Below are positions 48,819 through 59,612 of a stretch of 64,000 nucleotides of DNA, one piece after another. Source of the DNA: Diploptera punctata (Eukaryota > Arthropoda > Insecta > Blattodea > Blaberidae). The position numbers were made by a program, and so were the translations under genes. The stretch covers positions 1,128,501-1,192,500 of the forward strand of contig JASPKZ010005708.1 in assembly GCA_030220185.1 (NCBI GenBank), given 5' to 3'. The first letter of the stretch is position 1, and the number at the start of each line of letters is the position of its first letter. The notes under the pieces were generated by a model. The model searched no databases. It had not been told where the DNA came from and saw nothing but the letters and a program-made list of their open reading frames with translations.

Positions 48819-48983
48819 ATGGAATCTGTGAAAAGTTCATTGTATGATACTGATAACCAGTCATCAGAAATGGAGGACCTTAGACGCCAGTTAAATGTAG
48901 CTCTGTGTGAAGTCAGCAATGCAGAAAAAGAACTCCTGAAATTGCGACAATGCAAGTCTGATACTACAACCCTTGAACAACAG
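48819..48983 (+). CDS. osp: outspread/MPRIP-like gene, exon I (coiled coil)
   Basis: Acceptor attttttgcag, donor caacag|gtacga; 165 bp, phase 0-0. MESVKSSLYDTDNQSSEMED then LRRQLNVALCEVSNAEKELL shows heptad leucines, the start of the coiled coil. MPRIP-family coiled coils bind the myosin phosphatase targeting subunit (family knowledge). The first Met is internal. Confidence 0.9.
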
Positions 48984-49129
48984 GTACGATAGTCTTATCC
49001 TGAAAAAAAAGAAGCAAGAATTTCATTATTTACCTGTATGAAGAGTTGTATAAAGACATTTTTAAGCATATAATCTTAAAAATAGCTTTTGGAATATTTG
49101 TTTATATTATAATAAAGTTTGGATTTCAG

Positions 49130-49221
49130 CTGAAAGAAGTGATGAAGACATTAGAACATACTGAAGAGGAACTAAGACAAAAAACCAAAGATGCTGCTGA
49201 AGCAGAAGCATTAAGAAAAAG
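49130..49221 (+). CDS. osp: outspread/MPRIP-like gene, exon J (coiled coil)
   Basis: Acceptor tttggatttcag, donor aaaag|gtaaat; 92 bp, phase 0-2. LKEVMKTLEHTEEELRQKTK continues the heptads. The intron before it is only 146 bp, the shortest in the window and free of repeats. Confidence 0.9.
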
Positions 49222-49567
49222 GTAAATATTATATTTTTTTTAAACCAGATGAAGTTAGAAATTTTAATTATAAAATTTTCAGTCAAAAAAGAGAGAGACA
49301 TTACACAGATCAATATGACCAACATCATTTTAGAACTCTATTTTTTTATAAACACAAAGTGAAAGCATACCTCAAAGAAAAATAGATAAAAATAGCAAAG
49401 ATAAGCTCTGGGATAATATAACAAATATGTATATGAATATGAAGGTTTTCTTGAGTTTTCCGCATCTTGGATTCACGTTCGGCCTCTGGCCACTGATTCC
49501 GACATTTCGGCATGATCCCATATGCCATTATCAAGGAATGATAAGTTCAAGTCACAGGTTTAGGTCT

Positions 49568-50135
49568 TATATAATAAAACACATAGAGTTTTCGCTGTGG
49601 TCCGTTTCCAAAGATGTGCACCTATCCAAGGTTTAGTTCTATGTAGTTAAATACCTTCAGTTTTCAGTGTGGTCCATTTCTGAAGTCATACACTCATCCA
49701 AGATTTAGTTCTTATGTAGATGAATACCTTCAGTTTTCAGTGTGGTCCGTTTCGGAAGTCGTACACCCATCCAAGCATCGACCATGTTGCCCAAGTGTGG
49801 TTTTCTTCATATCTTCTTCGTTGTTCTGGGGATGACATGGTAGGCGGCGAGAGCAGTTTTCCATGTAGATGGTAATCTTTGGGCATCATCTCGGGTGTTC
49901 ATGGAATGTATTTAACTACATAAGAACTAAACCTTGGATGGGTGTACGGCTTCAGAAATAGACCACACTGAAAACTGAAGGCATTTAACTACATAAGAAT
50001 TAAACCTTGGATGGGTGTACGTCTTCGGAAATGGACCACACTGAAAACTGAAGGTATTTAACTACATAAGAAGTAAACCTTGGATGGGTGTACGTCTTCG
50101 GAAACGGACCACAGCGAAAACTCAATGTGTTTTAT
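49568..50135. mobile_element. Fold-back element with subterminal tandem repeats
   Basis: Outer ends aaaacacatagagttttcgc and gcgaaaactcaatgtgtttt are inverted. Each arm holds three copies of a roughly 70-nt unit (cattcaactacataagaac-type, ccttggatgggtgtacg, ggaccacactgaaaactgaa); the centre (49775-49910) is unique. Coding is absent. The layout recalls Foldback-type elements; superfamily undetermined. Confidence 0.8.
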
Positions 50136-50144
50136 AACGTAACC

Positions 50145-50510
50145 TGTTATTGACCTTTGGCCTCTTGCTTCCCAGGTAGGTATATTTATGACATTGTCAA
50201 TGTGTTTAAAGTGACTATTCATAACTTTTAAATGATTATACACAGCAAAATCAATTAATCTTCCATTTTTATTTATTGTGTTTTCTCCATGTGTGCCTAT
50301 GTATGTTCCTCTTTTGGTGTTGCCAATTCGTGCATTTAAATCTCCCAGGAGATTGTGAGGACTTACCTTACTAAAAAGTCTCAAAGAAGAATACATTTTC
50401 CCAAACTTTAATTCCAAAAGCTTCTCTAAATGTTTCAAAAGTTTAGTTTCTTTTCCAATTTTTTAATTCTCTTGCATACTATGAGCTACAATTGCAAACT
50501 TCTGAGACGT
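50145..50510 (-). mobile_element. LINE endonuclease fragment joined to a PLE fragment
   Basis: Minus strand 50370-50145 reads LLGDLNARIGNTKRGTYIGT, ENTINKNGRLIDFAV and PTWEARGQRSIT: AP-endonuclease motifs of a LINE (GDLNARIG; terminal RGQRS-DY). Upstream on the minus strand, 50510-50375, is a PLE piece (KLLKHLEKLLELKFGKMY). The fold-back element is inserted at the LINE side. Confidence 0.78.
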
Positions 50511-50784
50511 AAAAATATTTTCCCATTCATTTATATAAATTACAGAAGAATTATATCTAATATAACGTTTCCTTCATGGTTGTTGTAATCTAGATTTTTT
50601 TCTTTTGTAGATTTACACAACCTATATGCACAGATGTGCATGTGTGTTTTTATGGAACATTCAAATAAATTTACATTGTTATCTAAAAAATATATTTGGG
50701 TTATTATTTTAAAATTAGCTTACTCCATAAAATATATATTTTTACATAATTTATTTATATAAAATATTTATAGTACATTCGTAT

Positions 50785-51360
50785 TGTCACAGGATAGCCT
50801 TGATTTTTCTTGATGTTATTTAGGCATAATAAGCACAATGAATTTATTTAGAACTTTCACAAACACTTTATTGAATTCTTCAATTATCAACAAACTACTG
50901 TTCACAAATACAAATCACTAAGAATCCTCTTTTAATTGTTATCTTAGTCAGAACAATTTTCCATTCAATGATAAATCAATTCTCCACAACTTACATCACA
51001 CTGTTCACCACATGACTGAGTATCACAAATTGACTGCTATCACTGGCGTCAAACACAAAACTACTCACCGGCCCTCTGCCTCCACTCTTTATAAGCGCGA
51101 GGAAAGCTCTCGAAATAGTTTCGAGTAAGTTCGGCACCCAGAATCCTCTAGAAATGGATCCTTCTTCAAAGGGGAAAGAGACACTGGTAGAACCGGCTGG
51201 TAACATACTCCAGACACTTCCCCGATTGTGCAGGTACTCTAACTCGCCAGGGGCGACTCGCCCGCGCAATTCAAACGTCGCTACATGCAACACGTAATAC
51301 TGCTCCCTCCTTAGAGCTGATCGTCCTGATCAGCTTCTTGGTATGCAGCCAGTCGATCTA
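50785..51360 (-). mobile_element. Gypsy-type 3' LTR with end of pol
   Basis: Minus strand: TGTTGCATGTAGCGAC at 51292 to CCTGTGACA at 50785 gives a 508-bp LTR bounded by TG...CA. A TATAAAG box lies at about 51095. A polypurine stretch AAGGAGGGAGCAG lies just before the LTR. Before that comes a peptide end, VAHLDRLAAYQEADQDDQL stop, like the tail of Ty3/gypsy pol. No 5' part is seen. Confidence 0.65.
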
Positions 51361-52018
51361 GGTGAGCCACAATCGTTCCTCTTTCGTTCCATCTATATCT
51401 TCTAATCTAAATTCCAGTGCTTGTCTTGGTATCCTTCCAGTATTCATTCTTTTAACAGGGTTGTACCATCTTTATTCTACTATCTTTTATATTATATTGA
51501 ATTTTATCCATCTTACATTTTTTTTACAATTTCAATGTTATATCCTGATTCCACAAAATACTTTTAATTAAATGATAGCATCTGGCACTACTTCATGACT
51601 TTCTGCTTATTTTTTTTTTTAAATTTTGCCTTCTTTATTAATATCACTTCCTAAATAAACTAATTCTTTGATTTTTTTAAGATAGTATTACATAACAGAT
51701 TAATTTGCTTTTTATTATAATGATTTATTATGTTTTGTTGTATATTTTGCTACTTCAATCAAATTCAAGAAATTTAGACTTGGAGAGTACTGAGAACTAA
51801 ACATAAATGGATTGGAACCATTTTGAAAAACTAAGATTTAATATAGTTGTGGCTGTGACTTCCTACTTCAGGCTACATGACCTCTTTGTTCTATTTATGT
51901 CTGTGGTTTTTATGTTATTTATTGTTATTCCTTATAGATAAGTACAAGGTAAATTTCATGATAAATGGCAGATTGTTTTTATGCAATCCCTAATAATATT
52001 ATAATCTGTAATCTACAG

Positions 52019-52120
52019 CTACACAGAACTTCTGAGAGAACACGAGGAAGTATTGAATCAGTGGCGCCAACAAGCTAATGGTGAAGATTGGCAAGAGTTG
52101 TACCAACAGCTGGAAACAAA
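52019..52120 (+). CDS. osp: outspread/MPRIP-like gene, exon K (coiled coil)
   Basis: Acceptor gtaatctacag, donor acaaa|gtaaga; 102 bp, phase 2-2. SYTELLREHEEVLNQWRQQA, then EDWQELYQQLETK: a charged amphipathic helix continuing the coiled coil. Confidence 0.9.
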
Positions 52121-52152
52121 GTAAGATAATCTAATAATATCTGATGATAATG

Positions 52153-52642
52153 GTAATAAATAATAGTTTTAAAAAAACTAAAACAACATGCTTTATTAGA
52201 AAACCGAACTAAAAAAAATGAAAAATAATTTTAATTTCCAACACACTTGGGATAAAATTAAAGTGGTCAACAAAAAAATCATCTCCAACACATATAGAAT
52301 AAAACTAGAGTTATCAACAAAAAGAAAATCATTTTACCATCAAAAGCGTGGGGTGCTTTTTATGATTTTTACATTTTCTTCTTAGAGACTTTACTTTTAC
52401 CAATATCTGTTTATTATCAAATATATTAATTTATATAGAGCTCCCCACGCTTTTGATGGTAAAATGATTTTCTTTTTGTTGATAACTCTAGTTTTATTCT
52501 ATATGTGTTGGAGATGATTTTTTTGTTGACCACTTTAATTTTATCCCAAGCGTGTTGGAAATTAAAATTATTTTTCATTTTTTTAGTTCGGTTTTCTAAT
52601 AAAGCGTGTCATTTTAGTTTTTTAAAACTATTATTTATTTTT
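52153..52642. mobile_element. Long-TIR MITE
   Basis: Arms of about 185-190 bp: aaataatagttttaaaaaaa, tgctttattagaaaaccgaa and accatcaaaagcgtgggg at the left return inverted from 52445 (ccccacgcttttgatggt to aaaactattattta). The loop is about 85-110 nt. It begins 33 bp after the donor of exon K. Confidence 0.85.
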
Positions 52643-52748
52643 TATTTTTTAGTTTTAATATTTTACAGAATAAGATAAAAATGTAAATATCTTTAAATTC
52701 GATACTATTTTAATATGAGCTAAAAGTAATACTCTTCTAAAAAAAAAT

Positions 52749-53400
52749 CCTCCCAGCCGGATTTGAACCAGCGACGTATTGATTACTGAAATTATATTCC
52801 ACTAGAGTTCACCGCTCTACCAACTGAGCTGCTACAACGATTGACTAAAAAGTCGACAAGTCCACAACCTATTATACCAGTTTTCATTTTTTTGATTTTC
52901 TGATGATTCTGGCCAGGATTTTAGAAACAAATATGAAATTGTTGTATTGTCATGGGTCCTTTACAAGTATACAAAGTTTCAAGTCATCCAATGTTTCTAA
53001 GTTGGTGAAAATTGTGTTCAAAGATTCCATTACATAGATACAAAGACACTTTTTTTGATTTTCTGATGATTCTGGCCAGGATTTTAGAAAATAAATATGA
53101 AATTATTGTATTGTCATGGATCTTTTACAGGTATACAAAGTTTCAAGTCGATCCAATGTTTCTAAGTGGGTGAAAATCGTGTTCAAAGATTCCGTTACAT
53201 AGATACAAATACATGTTTTTTTTTATTTTCTCATGATTCTGGCCAGGATTTTAGAAAAAAAATGAAATTATTGTATTGTCACGGGTCCTTTACAAGTATA
53301 CAAAGTTTCAAGTCGATCCAATGATTTTAAGTGGGTGAAAATTGCGTTGAAAGACTCTGTTACATAGATAGATAGATAGATACAGGTCAAGCTAATATGA
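52749..53400 (-). repeat. tRNA-Tyr-derived head with three tandem units of about 165 bp
   Basis: The minus strand at 52841-52749 reads gtagcagctcagttggtaga, then an intron-containing anticodon arm (gaactctag...), cgtcgctggttcaaatccgg. Head and intron position resemble insect tRNA-Tyr, but the anticodon GTA is altered to CTA and the acceptor is poor. Beside it are three direct copies of a unit with gattctggccaggattttag (52908, 53071, 53238) and tatacaaagtttcaagtc, ending in gata repeats. Whether head and tandem part are one SINE is unproven. Confidence 0.6.
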
Positions 53401-55245
53401 AGCGTGTAAAAAGTAGTCATCACTCACTAGTCTGTCAGGGAGTTACCCTATGCAGCCTATTCTGAATCTCATGACCTCTCTTTCTGGAGTGATTCAAATT
53501 TCCTTTTTTCATTGGTTTAGTGCTTCATACTCTTAACAGATTTAGGATTAAATACAGTCTGCAGATGAGGAGTAAGCAAGTGCAGGATGAGGTAAGCAGT
53601 GGGATATACAAGTATCATAATATCTACATGCAGGAACAATCATATGTCACACATTAGTGTGGTTTATTGCAGGTGTATTCTGCTAAGGATTGTCCATCAG
53701 ACTCGAAACTAGAATACCCATGAGAGAGTGAAAGGTTTAGTTAGTACAATCCCTTATGATGTAATATACTGCATAAGAAATTCCTGGTGGTCCCATTCTT
53801 CTGATCTGCAGACTGTAACTTTATTAAAGTTGGATGATAGACATCTACATCTGGCTTATGTCGATGTGTGTGCAAAGTTGTGAATCTAAATCAGTTCAGT
53901 TTTGCAGTGGATCTCTCAGTCTGAGCTATGAGGGTCTCTAGGGTCGTGTTTGATTTTGTGTTTTTAGCTGGTGATAGGTAAGGAACAACAGCAGGGAATT
54001 AGTGATAAATCTGTCTTTTAGGCGACATAAATGAAGGATTTATTATTTTTCTATCGCAATAATTATGTATACAATAGCACTAATAACTTTACTAGGAAAA
54101 CTGACAAATCACAACTTATATAAACTTTAATGATGTGAATCTTTGCAATTCAGTTTATCTTGAGTCAACGTTAAGGAGAAAATAAAATTCCAAGTTGCTT
54201 TCCGATATTCGCGATAACGCCACTTGTGTTTATTCGAGTTGGAGTACTAGCTCCACACTTGGTTTGACTACAACTTACGTGACATTTTATATTCAATTTT
54301 TGAAGAATGGATTTGACTTTAGATTTTCCATTGCCATTACACTTTTAATACAAATTTCCATTGGACAAAATAAACATTTTAACACACCTCTATACATCTG
54401 CAAGATGATATACTAAATTAAGGGCGTGACCTTTAAAGGACCACCTTCTTTTATCATCCTGGTTCAGTTACTCGGGATTAATGACTTGACTTAGCTACCC
54501 GCTATGTTTTTGGGGATACATTTTTTGCTATTGTTAAATTTGTTAAAAGTAATAAACCTCTCTTTGCATCTCCCCCTTAACAATATCCATGTTTTCCCTT
54601 CACTGAATTTTAACTTTGAAGGTTGCATTATCCTTAGACTGTAATATAACTGTCTCCCTGCTTCCTACTGTCTTCAAACATGTAACACAAGACCAAATAA
54701 TAAACCTAACATTTACCCATATAATTTCTCAAAACATCCTCATATAACTTTAGACGCCGTTTTATCAGTAGTTTACTTTTGTTGTTTATCAGAAAATTGA
54801 TTTTATATTTTTACAAGCAGAAAAATATAAAGGTTTGGGACATAGCGGTAGTCTTCCATTGTAACTGGAACGGTTTCCACATAAAAATATGGGCTCTGAT
54901 TTCTATAATTGGTCTGGCATGCAGGCTCGGGCAGTAACATACGTTTTCTGACCAGCAGGTCCAATACTCAGCAGGGTTGGAAATTGTAATTGTAAATTTT
55001 CAATCTCAGGTCTAGGAATGGTGGTGGTGTACAATTTTTAATTGCTAAAATTATGCGTCAGATGCCTGGGATAAATTCCAAACCTTCTCATCACTACACA
55101 TGTTGAGAAGACATTAGGTACTGTTGATGGCAATTCATTTGTCAGATGGAGATGTTAAGCCTGATGGTCACCTTCAATGTTCTCTTAATTATCATCATCA
55201 TCCTCTCTTATTCAATATATCTATACTACACACAAACACTTACAC
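53400..55245. other. Intron K: no gene seen
   Basis: No exon with supportive phase was found. A possible decayed SINE lies at about 54845-54990 (gcaggttggaaattg-type body). The open frame at 54195-54416 has no recognisable motif. Confidence 0.35.
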
Positions 55246-55249
55246 ATAT

Positions 55250-55600
55250 TAATATGAGTTGGAATATTCGCGACTCACCTCATATTTGTAGATTTCTTGA
55301 AGACCAAGGTTTTGATGCATTATGCATCATTATCAATTCTTTCCAACTGTTGAATCAGCAGTTGGTGGTCCTGTAGATTGATTTCTGCTCCCTCTGTTAG
55401 GATTTTTTTCTTCCTGGCAATTTCAAAATTCATTACTTTATTTTTATTTTTATGGATATAAATTTTCTCCCAAATTGTGAGTTTCCTAGATTTATCTGTT
55501 TCATAATGCATCAAAACCTTGGTCTTCAAGAAATCTACAAATATGAGGTGAGTCATGACACATTAATTAAAATAAAGCTCATAGTGACACTATTCTCTGT
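55250..55600 (-). mobile_element. PLE-derived palindromic fragment U18
   Basis: Short inverted ends (gactcacctcatatttgtag...gcatcaaaaccttggtcttc) enclose minus-strand coding KSRKLTIWEKIYIHKNKNKV, MNFEIARKKK. The right tail is aagctcatagtgacac. Stem III-like ACCTTGGT-C survives but no complete ribozyme. No TSD identified. Confidence 0.75.
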
Positions 55601-56084
55601 ACACAATACATCATCTACATGAAGTGTAAACATATAGTCTAGTCATCCTACACTATTCTCTGTACACAATACATCACCTACATGAAGTGGTCTGTAAATT
55701 GAAAATAAACCACATTAATGCCATCTATCCACTTAGCGTGGAACCAAAAGCACAAAAAGTGCTGTGGATGGGATTGGAATATGTACAGACTCCTGTAATA
55801 ACATTGTCAAAAAACAGAAAAACAACTTTAAACCCACTGAACAAACATATAATATGTTAATAATATTACAACTATATTACTTGTAAAACTACAATGACTT
55901 TACAAAAAATATTAATATTAGCTTCTTTTTTGTACAGTATAGGCTACTAAATCTGTTTATTCAAGACGAGAATCCAACCATATATTATGGGGTCTCCCTG
56001 GACTGATCCCTTTCAGAGAAATTATCTCTTATAATTCCCAATAATTTATCTCCTGGATTCTGTTAAAACAAGATTTAAATTTAA

Positions 56085-56352
56085 ATTCTTCATGCCTCAC
56101 TTCATATCTAGTCTTCTAGTTGTACTGGTTTCAAAAAACTAGGTGGTTTCATCTTCAGTAATATCTCAACCAATGTTATGTTGTTCAGGAGAACATATAA
56201 AAAATAAGCAGTTCTTCTGAATGACATAACATCAGTCGAGATATTACTAAAATCCACCTCAGTTTTGAAACCAGTGTAATTAGAAGTCTGGATATGAAGT
56301 GAGGTAAAAATAATTTTAATATAAATCTTAAATTAAACCTCATAGTGATCTT
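56085..56352. mobile_element. PLE-derived palindromic unit U19
   Basis: Arms catgcctcacttcatatcta to aaccaatgttatgttg pair with acataacatcagtcgagata to gatatgaagtgaggta. The left arm (minus) has CTGAAGA at 56158-56152 with weak stem II and GAAACCAGT-A; the right arm reads CTAAAAT. The right tail cctcatagtgatcttat is cut by the transposon at 56354. Confidence 0.8.
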
Positions 56353-56353
56353 A

Positions 56354-56923
56354 TAGAGTGATTAAAAAATATAGCTATACGTTTGATCACATTTTGTGAC
56401 GAAAATATTATTATTAAAGGAAATATGATATCATTGGAAAGGGAATCCTTGAAATTACAATAATAGAACAAACCAAAACAAATCACTGCTCACGTGCAGC
56501 TTGGTGGATTGATTTTTGTGGGCTAGTGTCGAACACCTCCACTATTCTCTTCGTTATTTTTGCTTCCGTGCTAATGCGAGGCCTTCTAGGAGGTTTGATT
56601 TTCTGCATCCTTCCCGTTTCCAGCAGTCGTTTTCTCTACTTCCCCACAGTCGACGGCTGCAATGCTACATTAAACTCACGTCTTGCCTGTCTTGCGGCCT
56701 CACGATTATTAGCATACGTTATTGTCAATGCAGCAATTGTAATTTGCTGTTGCATATTCAATGCCATTTTGACTAATGATGTAAGTTCTACACTGTTTTG
56801 TTTTATTCCATTGTTGTAATTTGAATAATTGCCTTTCCAATGGTAATTTCATATTTCCTGTAATGGTAATACTTTCATCACACAACGCGATCAAACGTAT
56901 AGCCATATTTATGATTCACCCTG
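56354..56923 (-). mobile_element. Internally deleted copy of the 36131-37473 transposon
   Basis: Terminal repeats gagtgattaaaaaatatagc and gccatatttatgattcaccc, TA on both sides, with the N-terminal transposase part on the minus strand (HSFDVGEVEKTTAGNG-type sequence plus MALNMQQQITIAALTITYAN). The catalytic region is gone: a MITE-like derivative. Confidence 0.85.
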
Positions 56924-57021
56924 TACATATAAAAGTTCAATTCTGTTAACATGTTCATTCCATTATTTTCTCCTAATAAAATATATTATCTGAAACTAAA
57001 TTTATAATGCAATGATTATAG

Positions 57022-57351
57022 ATACCAAGAGGACAGTGAGGAATGGCAACAGAAATTGACAGATGCAGAATCTGCATTGGCTGCAGCTTGCTGCAGATGC
57101 GATGCACTTACTCGTGAAGCTGGTGAAGCTGCCTCTCTTGGGGAGCGACTTGCTCGAGGTATTGAGGAGAATGAAGCACTGTACAGGCGAGTAAGGGAAT
57201 TAGAAGGTCGAGCAGGTAGCACCAGCAGTGGGTCTCCTAGTGGTAGTAATGGTTTCTCAACATCCAGGGATAAAGGCAGAAGTGTGGATTCACTAAGCGA
57301 CCTCACAAATATAGATTTTGATCTGGATATAACACATGTCGATAAAGAGAG
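57022..57351 (+). CDS. osp: outspread/MPRIP-like gene, exon L (coiled coil and tail)
   Basis: Acceptor aatgattatag, donor gagag|gtatgt; 330 bp, phase 2-2. YQEDSEEWQQKLTDAESALA, CCRCDALTREAGEAASLGER and NEALYRRVRELEGRA give a strong coiled coil. A Ser/Gly-rich segment (STSSGSPSGSNGFSTS) and an acidic end (LTNIDFDLDITHVDKER) follow. The donor shows that the gene continues beyond; no later exon was found before 64000. Confidence 0.92.
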
Positions 57352-57609
57352 GTATGTTTAATACAATGTTTTGAAAAATTTCACTTTACCTATACTGTAT
57401 AATAGCTATACTGTACATGTGTTTGCTTCCATAAGGGAGCACATTGGTAAGGGCACATGTATGCATGTGAATATTGGATGAAGAAAAATTTCCAAAAAAA
57501 CTTATCACAATATTCTCAATAAAAAGTTGCACCTTTTTTTCATTTATCAAAATGTTCAACAATTGTGTCACTTTAAATCCTGTGATGATAGTCTACCATA
57601 GGTAAGATT

Positions 57610-57860
57610 AAATTAAAATGTTTCATACCTCACCTCATATCCAGTCTTCTAACTAGACTGGTTTCGAAGCCTGGGCAGCTTAATCTTCAGTAATTTCTCA
57701 ACTGATGTTATGTTGATCAGAAGACAGCTTCTTCTTCCATCTGTTGGTGGACCGACAAACCTCCAGATTAACTCAGAATATTCAGATTTATCTATTTCCT
57801 CATTTTTTACATTTCTGTGTTCATTCATTCCAATGTTCAAATTTCTTTTTGTTCTACACA
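57610..57860 (-). mobile_element. PLE 3' fragment U19b, internally deleted
   Basis: Minus strand: RTKRNLNIGMNEHRNVKNEE, then fusion to LIWRFVGPPTDGRRS with most of the middle missing. Followed by the ribozyme and ggatatgaggtgaggtatg. Its 5' end is joined to AC and TA microsatellites (57857-57915). Confidence 0.8.
57648..57697 (-). ncRNA. Hammerhead ribozyme, U19b
   Basis: Minus strand: ATTA, CTGAAGA (57690-57684), stem II AAGC/GCTT, GAAA, stem III ACCAGT, C, then TAGT pairing with ATTA. Cleavage between 57656 and 57655. Core intact. Confidence 0.65.
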
Positions 57861-57869
57861 CACACACCC

Positions 57870-57923
<54 letters not shown>

Positions 57924-57924
57924 A

Positions 57925-58185
57925 AGAAAAATAAATGCTCGGATGGGATTTGAACCCGGACCTCTGGATGATACCCCAGTGTGCTACCGATTATGCTACC
58001 GAGCAAAACTAGTACAAACATTCATTTTTCTTATATATATATATATATATTCTCTATTATTATGAGATGTAGTGGGAACTCTGTCTCCACTGCCACCTAA
58101 TAGCTCCTATAACAAGTAAGCAAATTAAAGAGAATATTTTTACTTTATAGCAGTGATGCTTTATCGATGTTATAATTAACTCTTT
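57925..58185 (-). repeat. tRNA-like unit with inverted flanks and TA repeats, copy 1
   Basis: gataagaaaaataaatg and cattcatttttcttata flank a minus-strand tRNA-like sequence (gctcggtagcataatcggta, ggttcaaatcccatccgagc). (TA)n lies on both sides. The right flank 58040-58185 returns inverted at 62130-62290. Confidence 0.7.
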
Positions 58186-59010
58186 GTATGCTATGCCTGG
58201 CTTGCACCGGTGAATGTGTGTATACAGCGGTAAGCCACGCTTGGCAAACTCTGGTTTTCAATCTTATTATTTAAAATTTTTTTTCTGAAGTTTTTTCTTC
58301 AATTTACTAAAATTATTTTTCACTCTGTGTTTGTACATCCTTTCTTAGCAACACTTTGCACATCCCTTACAGAATAACAGTACAGGCTAGTGGTAAAAGG
58401 GTTTTCTAAAGGAGGGTGTATATTCATGTTTCAAGGTCTTTTTTTGCCTATGGAATGTTGCAATTTCAGGATTTTCTCTTTATTTATTTTATTTTTAGTT
58501 GAAAAGATACCTGGCCAAGGGGAGGTCATGCTGTGAAACACAGTGATTCATGTCTCGAAGATGACAAAAATACAATATGCGAGTTTATTGTGTCAGTTTT
58601 AATAGAAGATGAAAGTAACAGTAACATTTCATGAAATGATTATTTGTTTGCTGAATGTGATAGTAGTCCTGTTTCTAAGAGAAAATTATTACAATCTAAG
58701 GCTGTAAATAGTAAAGCAAGTGATGTAGACCTAAATGAACAGGGTGTGAGTGACAGTGGTGGGCGTGTCGCCCCAAACGAAACATGTGGCATAGAACAGT
58801 TGTTTGTCTGGAATTGATTCAAACCTAGGACCCTAAAAAATGTTCAACAATATTTAATATGATAAGTGTTTAGTGATAATGCCATCAAACTTATTCAATA
58901 GGATAAATATTGTAGTGATAGTGATAACAAATTTCAATGAAGACACCGTGCTGAATTCGAACCTGGGATCTTTACAAGTGGAAGCAACACCGCCTAACCT
59001 TCAAATAAAT
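58186..59010. other. Downstream region: no gene recognised
   Basis: 58500-58820 contains broken + strand coding-like sequence (DSCLEDDKNTICEFIVSVL; then SKRKLLQSKAVNSK) of unknown origin, possibly a decayed transposase N-terminus. Confidence 0.3.
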
Positions 59011-59089
59011 GTATAATAGTGATATTAAATTAATGTTGGGAAGTAAACATTATGAGGTATAATCATTAAAATTAATCGGAGAACATATT

Positions 59090-59516
59090 AATATTTAATT
59101 TTAGGAAGTTATATTTTGAGGTTATTTTAATTATATTATTTTTGGTCTGGACATCTTACCTCAATATTAATGTTGATTTGTTCTTGAACATGTTTCAAAA
59201 CAATTCTGTTTTATCTTCAGCTTTTAAAACAGTTAGAAAATACAAATGAGCTGACTATTTGGGAAAAAATTTATATTCAGAAGAACAGAAACAGAGTTAT
59301 GAATTTTGATATTCCAATGGAGGGTGACCTTGTTTGGAGGTTCTTTGGCCAACCACAGGATGGAGCTGACATCGACATCCAGGTGGTGCAACATAATGCA
59401 ACATAAATAAAACCAGTCTGGGAAAGCTGAAGATAAAACAGAATTGTTTTGAAACATGTTCAAGAACAAATCAACATTAATATTGAGGTAAGATGTCCAG
59501 ACCAAAAATAATATAA
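59090..59516. mobile_element. PLE-derived palindromic unit U20 nested in U21
   Basis: Perfect 12-bp TSD GGAGAACATATT at 59078-59089 and 59517-59528, which is U21 sequence. Left tail aggaagttatattttgaggt. Short outer arms (tctggacatcttacctcaat / attgaggtaagatgtccaga) and a + strand coding remnant ELTIWEKIYIQKNRNRVMNF. HHR cores at 59214-59220 (minus) and 59427-59433 (plus), both CTGAAGA with GAAACATGT; stem I is poor. Confidence 0.94.
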
Positions 59517-59560
59517 GGAGAACATATTGTTTAAACAACTCACCTCATAGGATTCATGCT

Positions 59561-59612
59561 TCCATGATATCGCGATTTCAAACATAGTCATGTTAATCAT
59601 CAGCCATAACTC
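59561..59612 (-). ncRNA. Hammerhead ribozyme, left arm of U21
   Basis: Minus strand: TTATGG, CTGATGA (59603-59597), stem II AACAT-gact-ATGTT, GAAA, stem III palindrome ATCGCGAT, A, then TCATGG. Cleavage between 59568 and 59567. All core bases intact. Confidence 0.8.

Noticed and set aside
50785..51292. Solo LTR with a 5-bp TSD (CGTAT/CGTAA)
   Set aside because: One mismatch in five, and pol-like sequence with a polypurine tract adjoins it, so it is better read as the 3' LTR of a truncated element.
58500..58820. Possible piggyBac-like N-terminus
   Set aside because: Only an acidic and Ser-rich broken frame; no catalytic motif or ends found.
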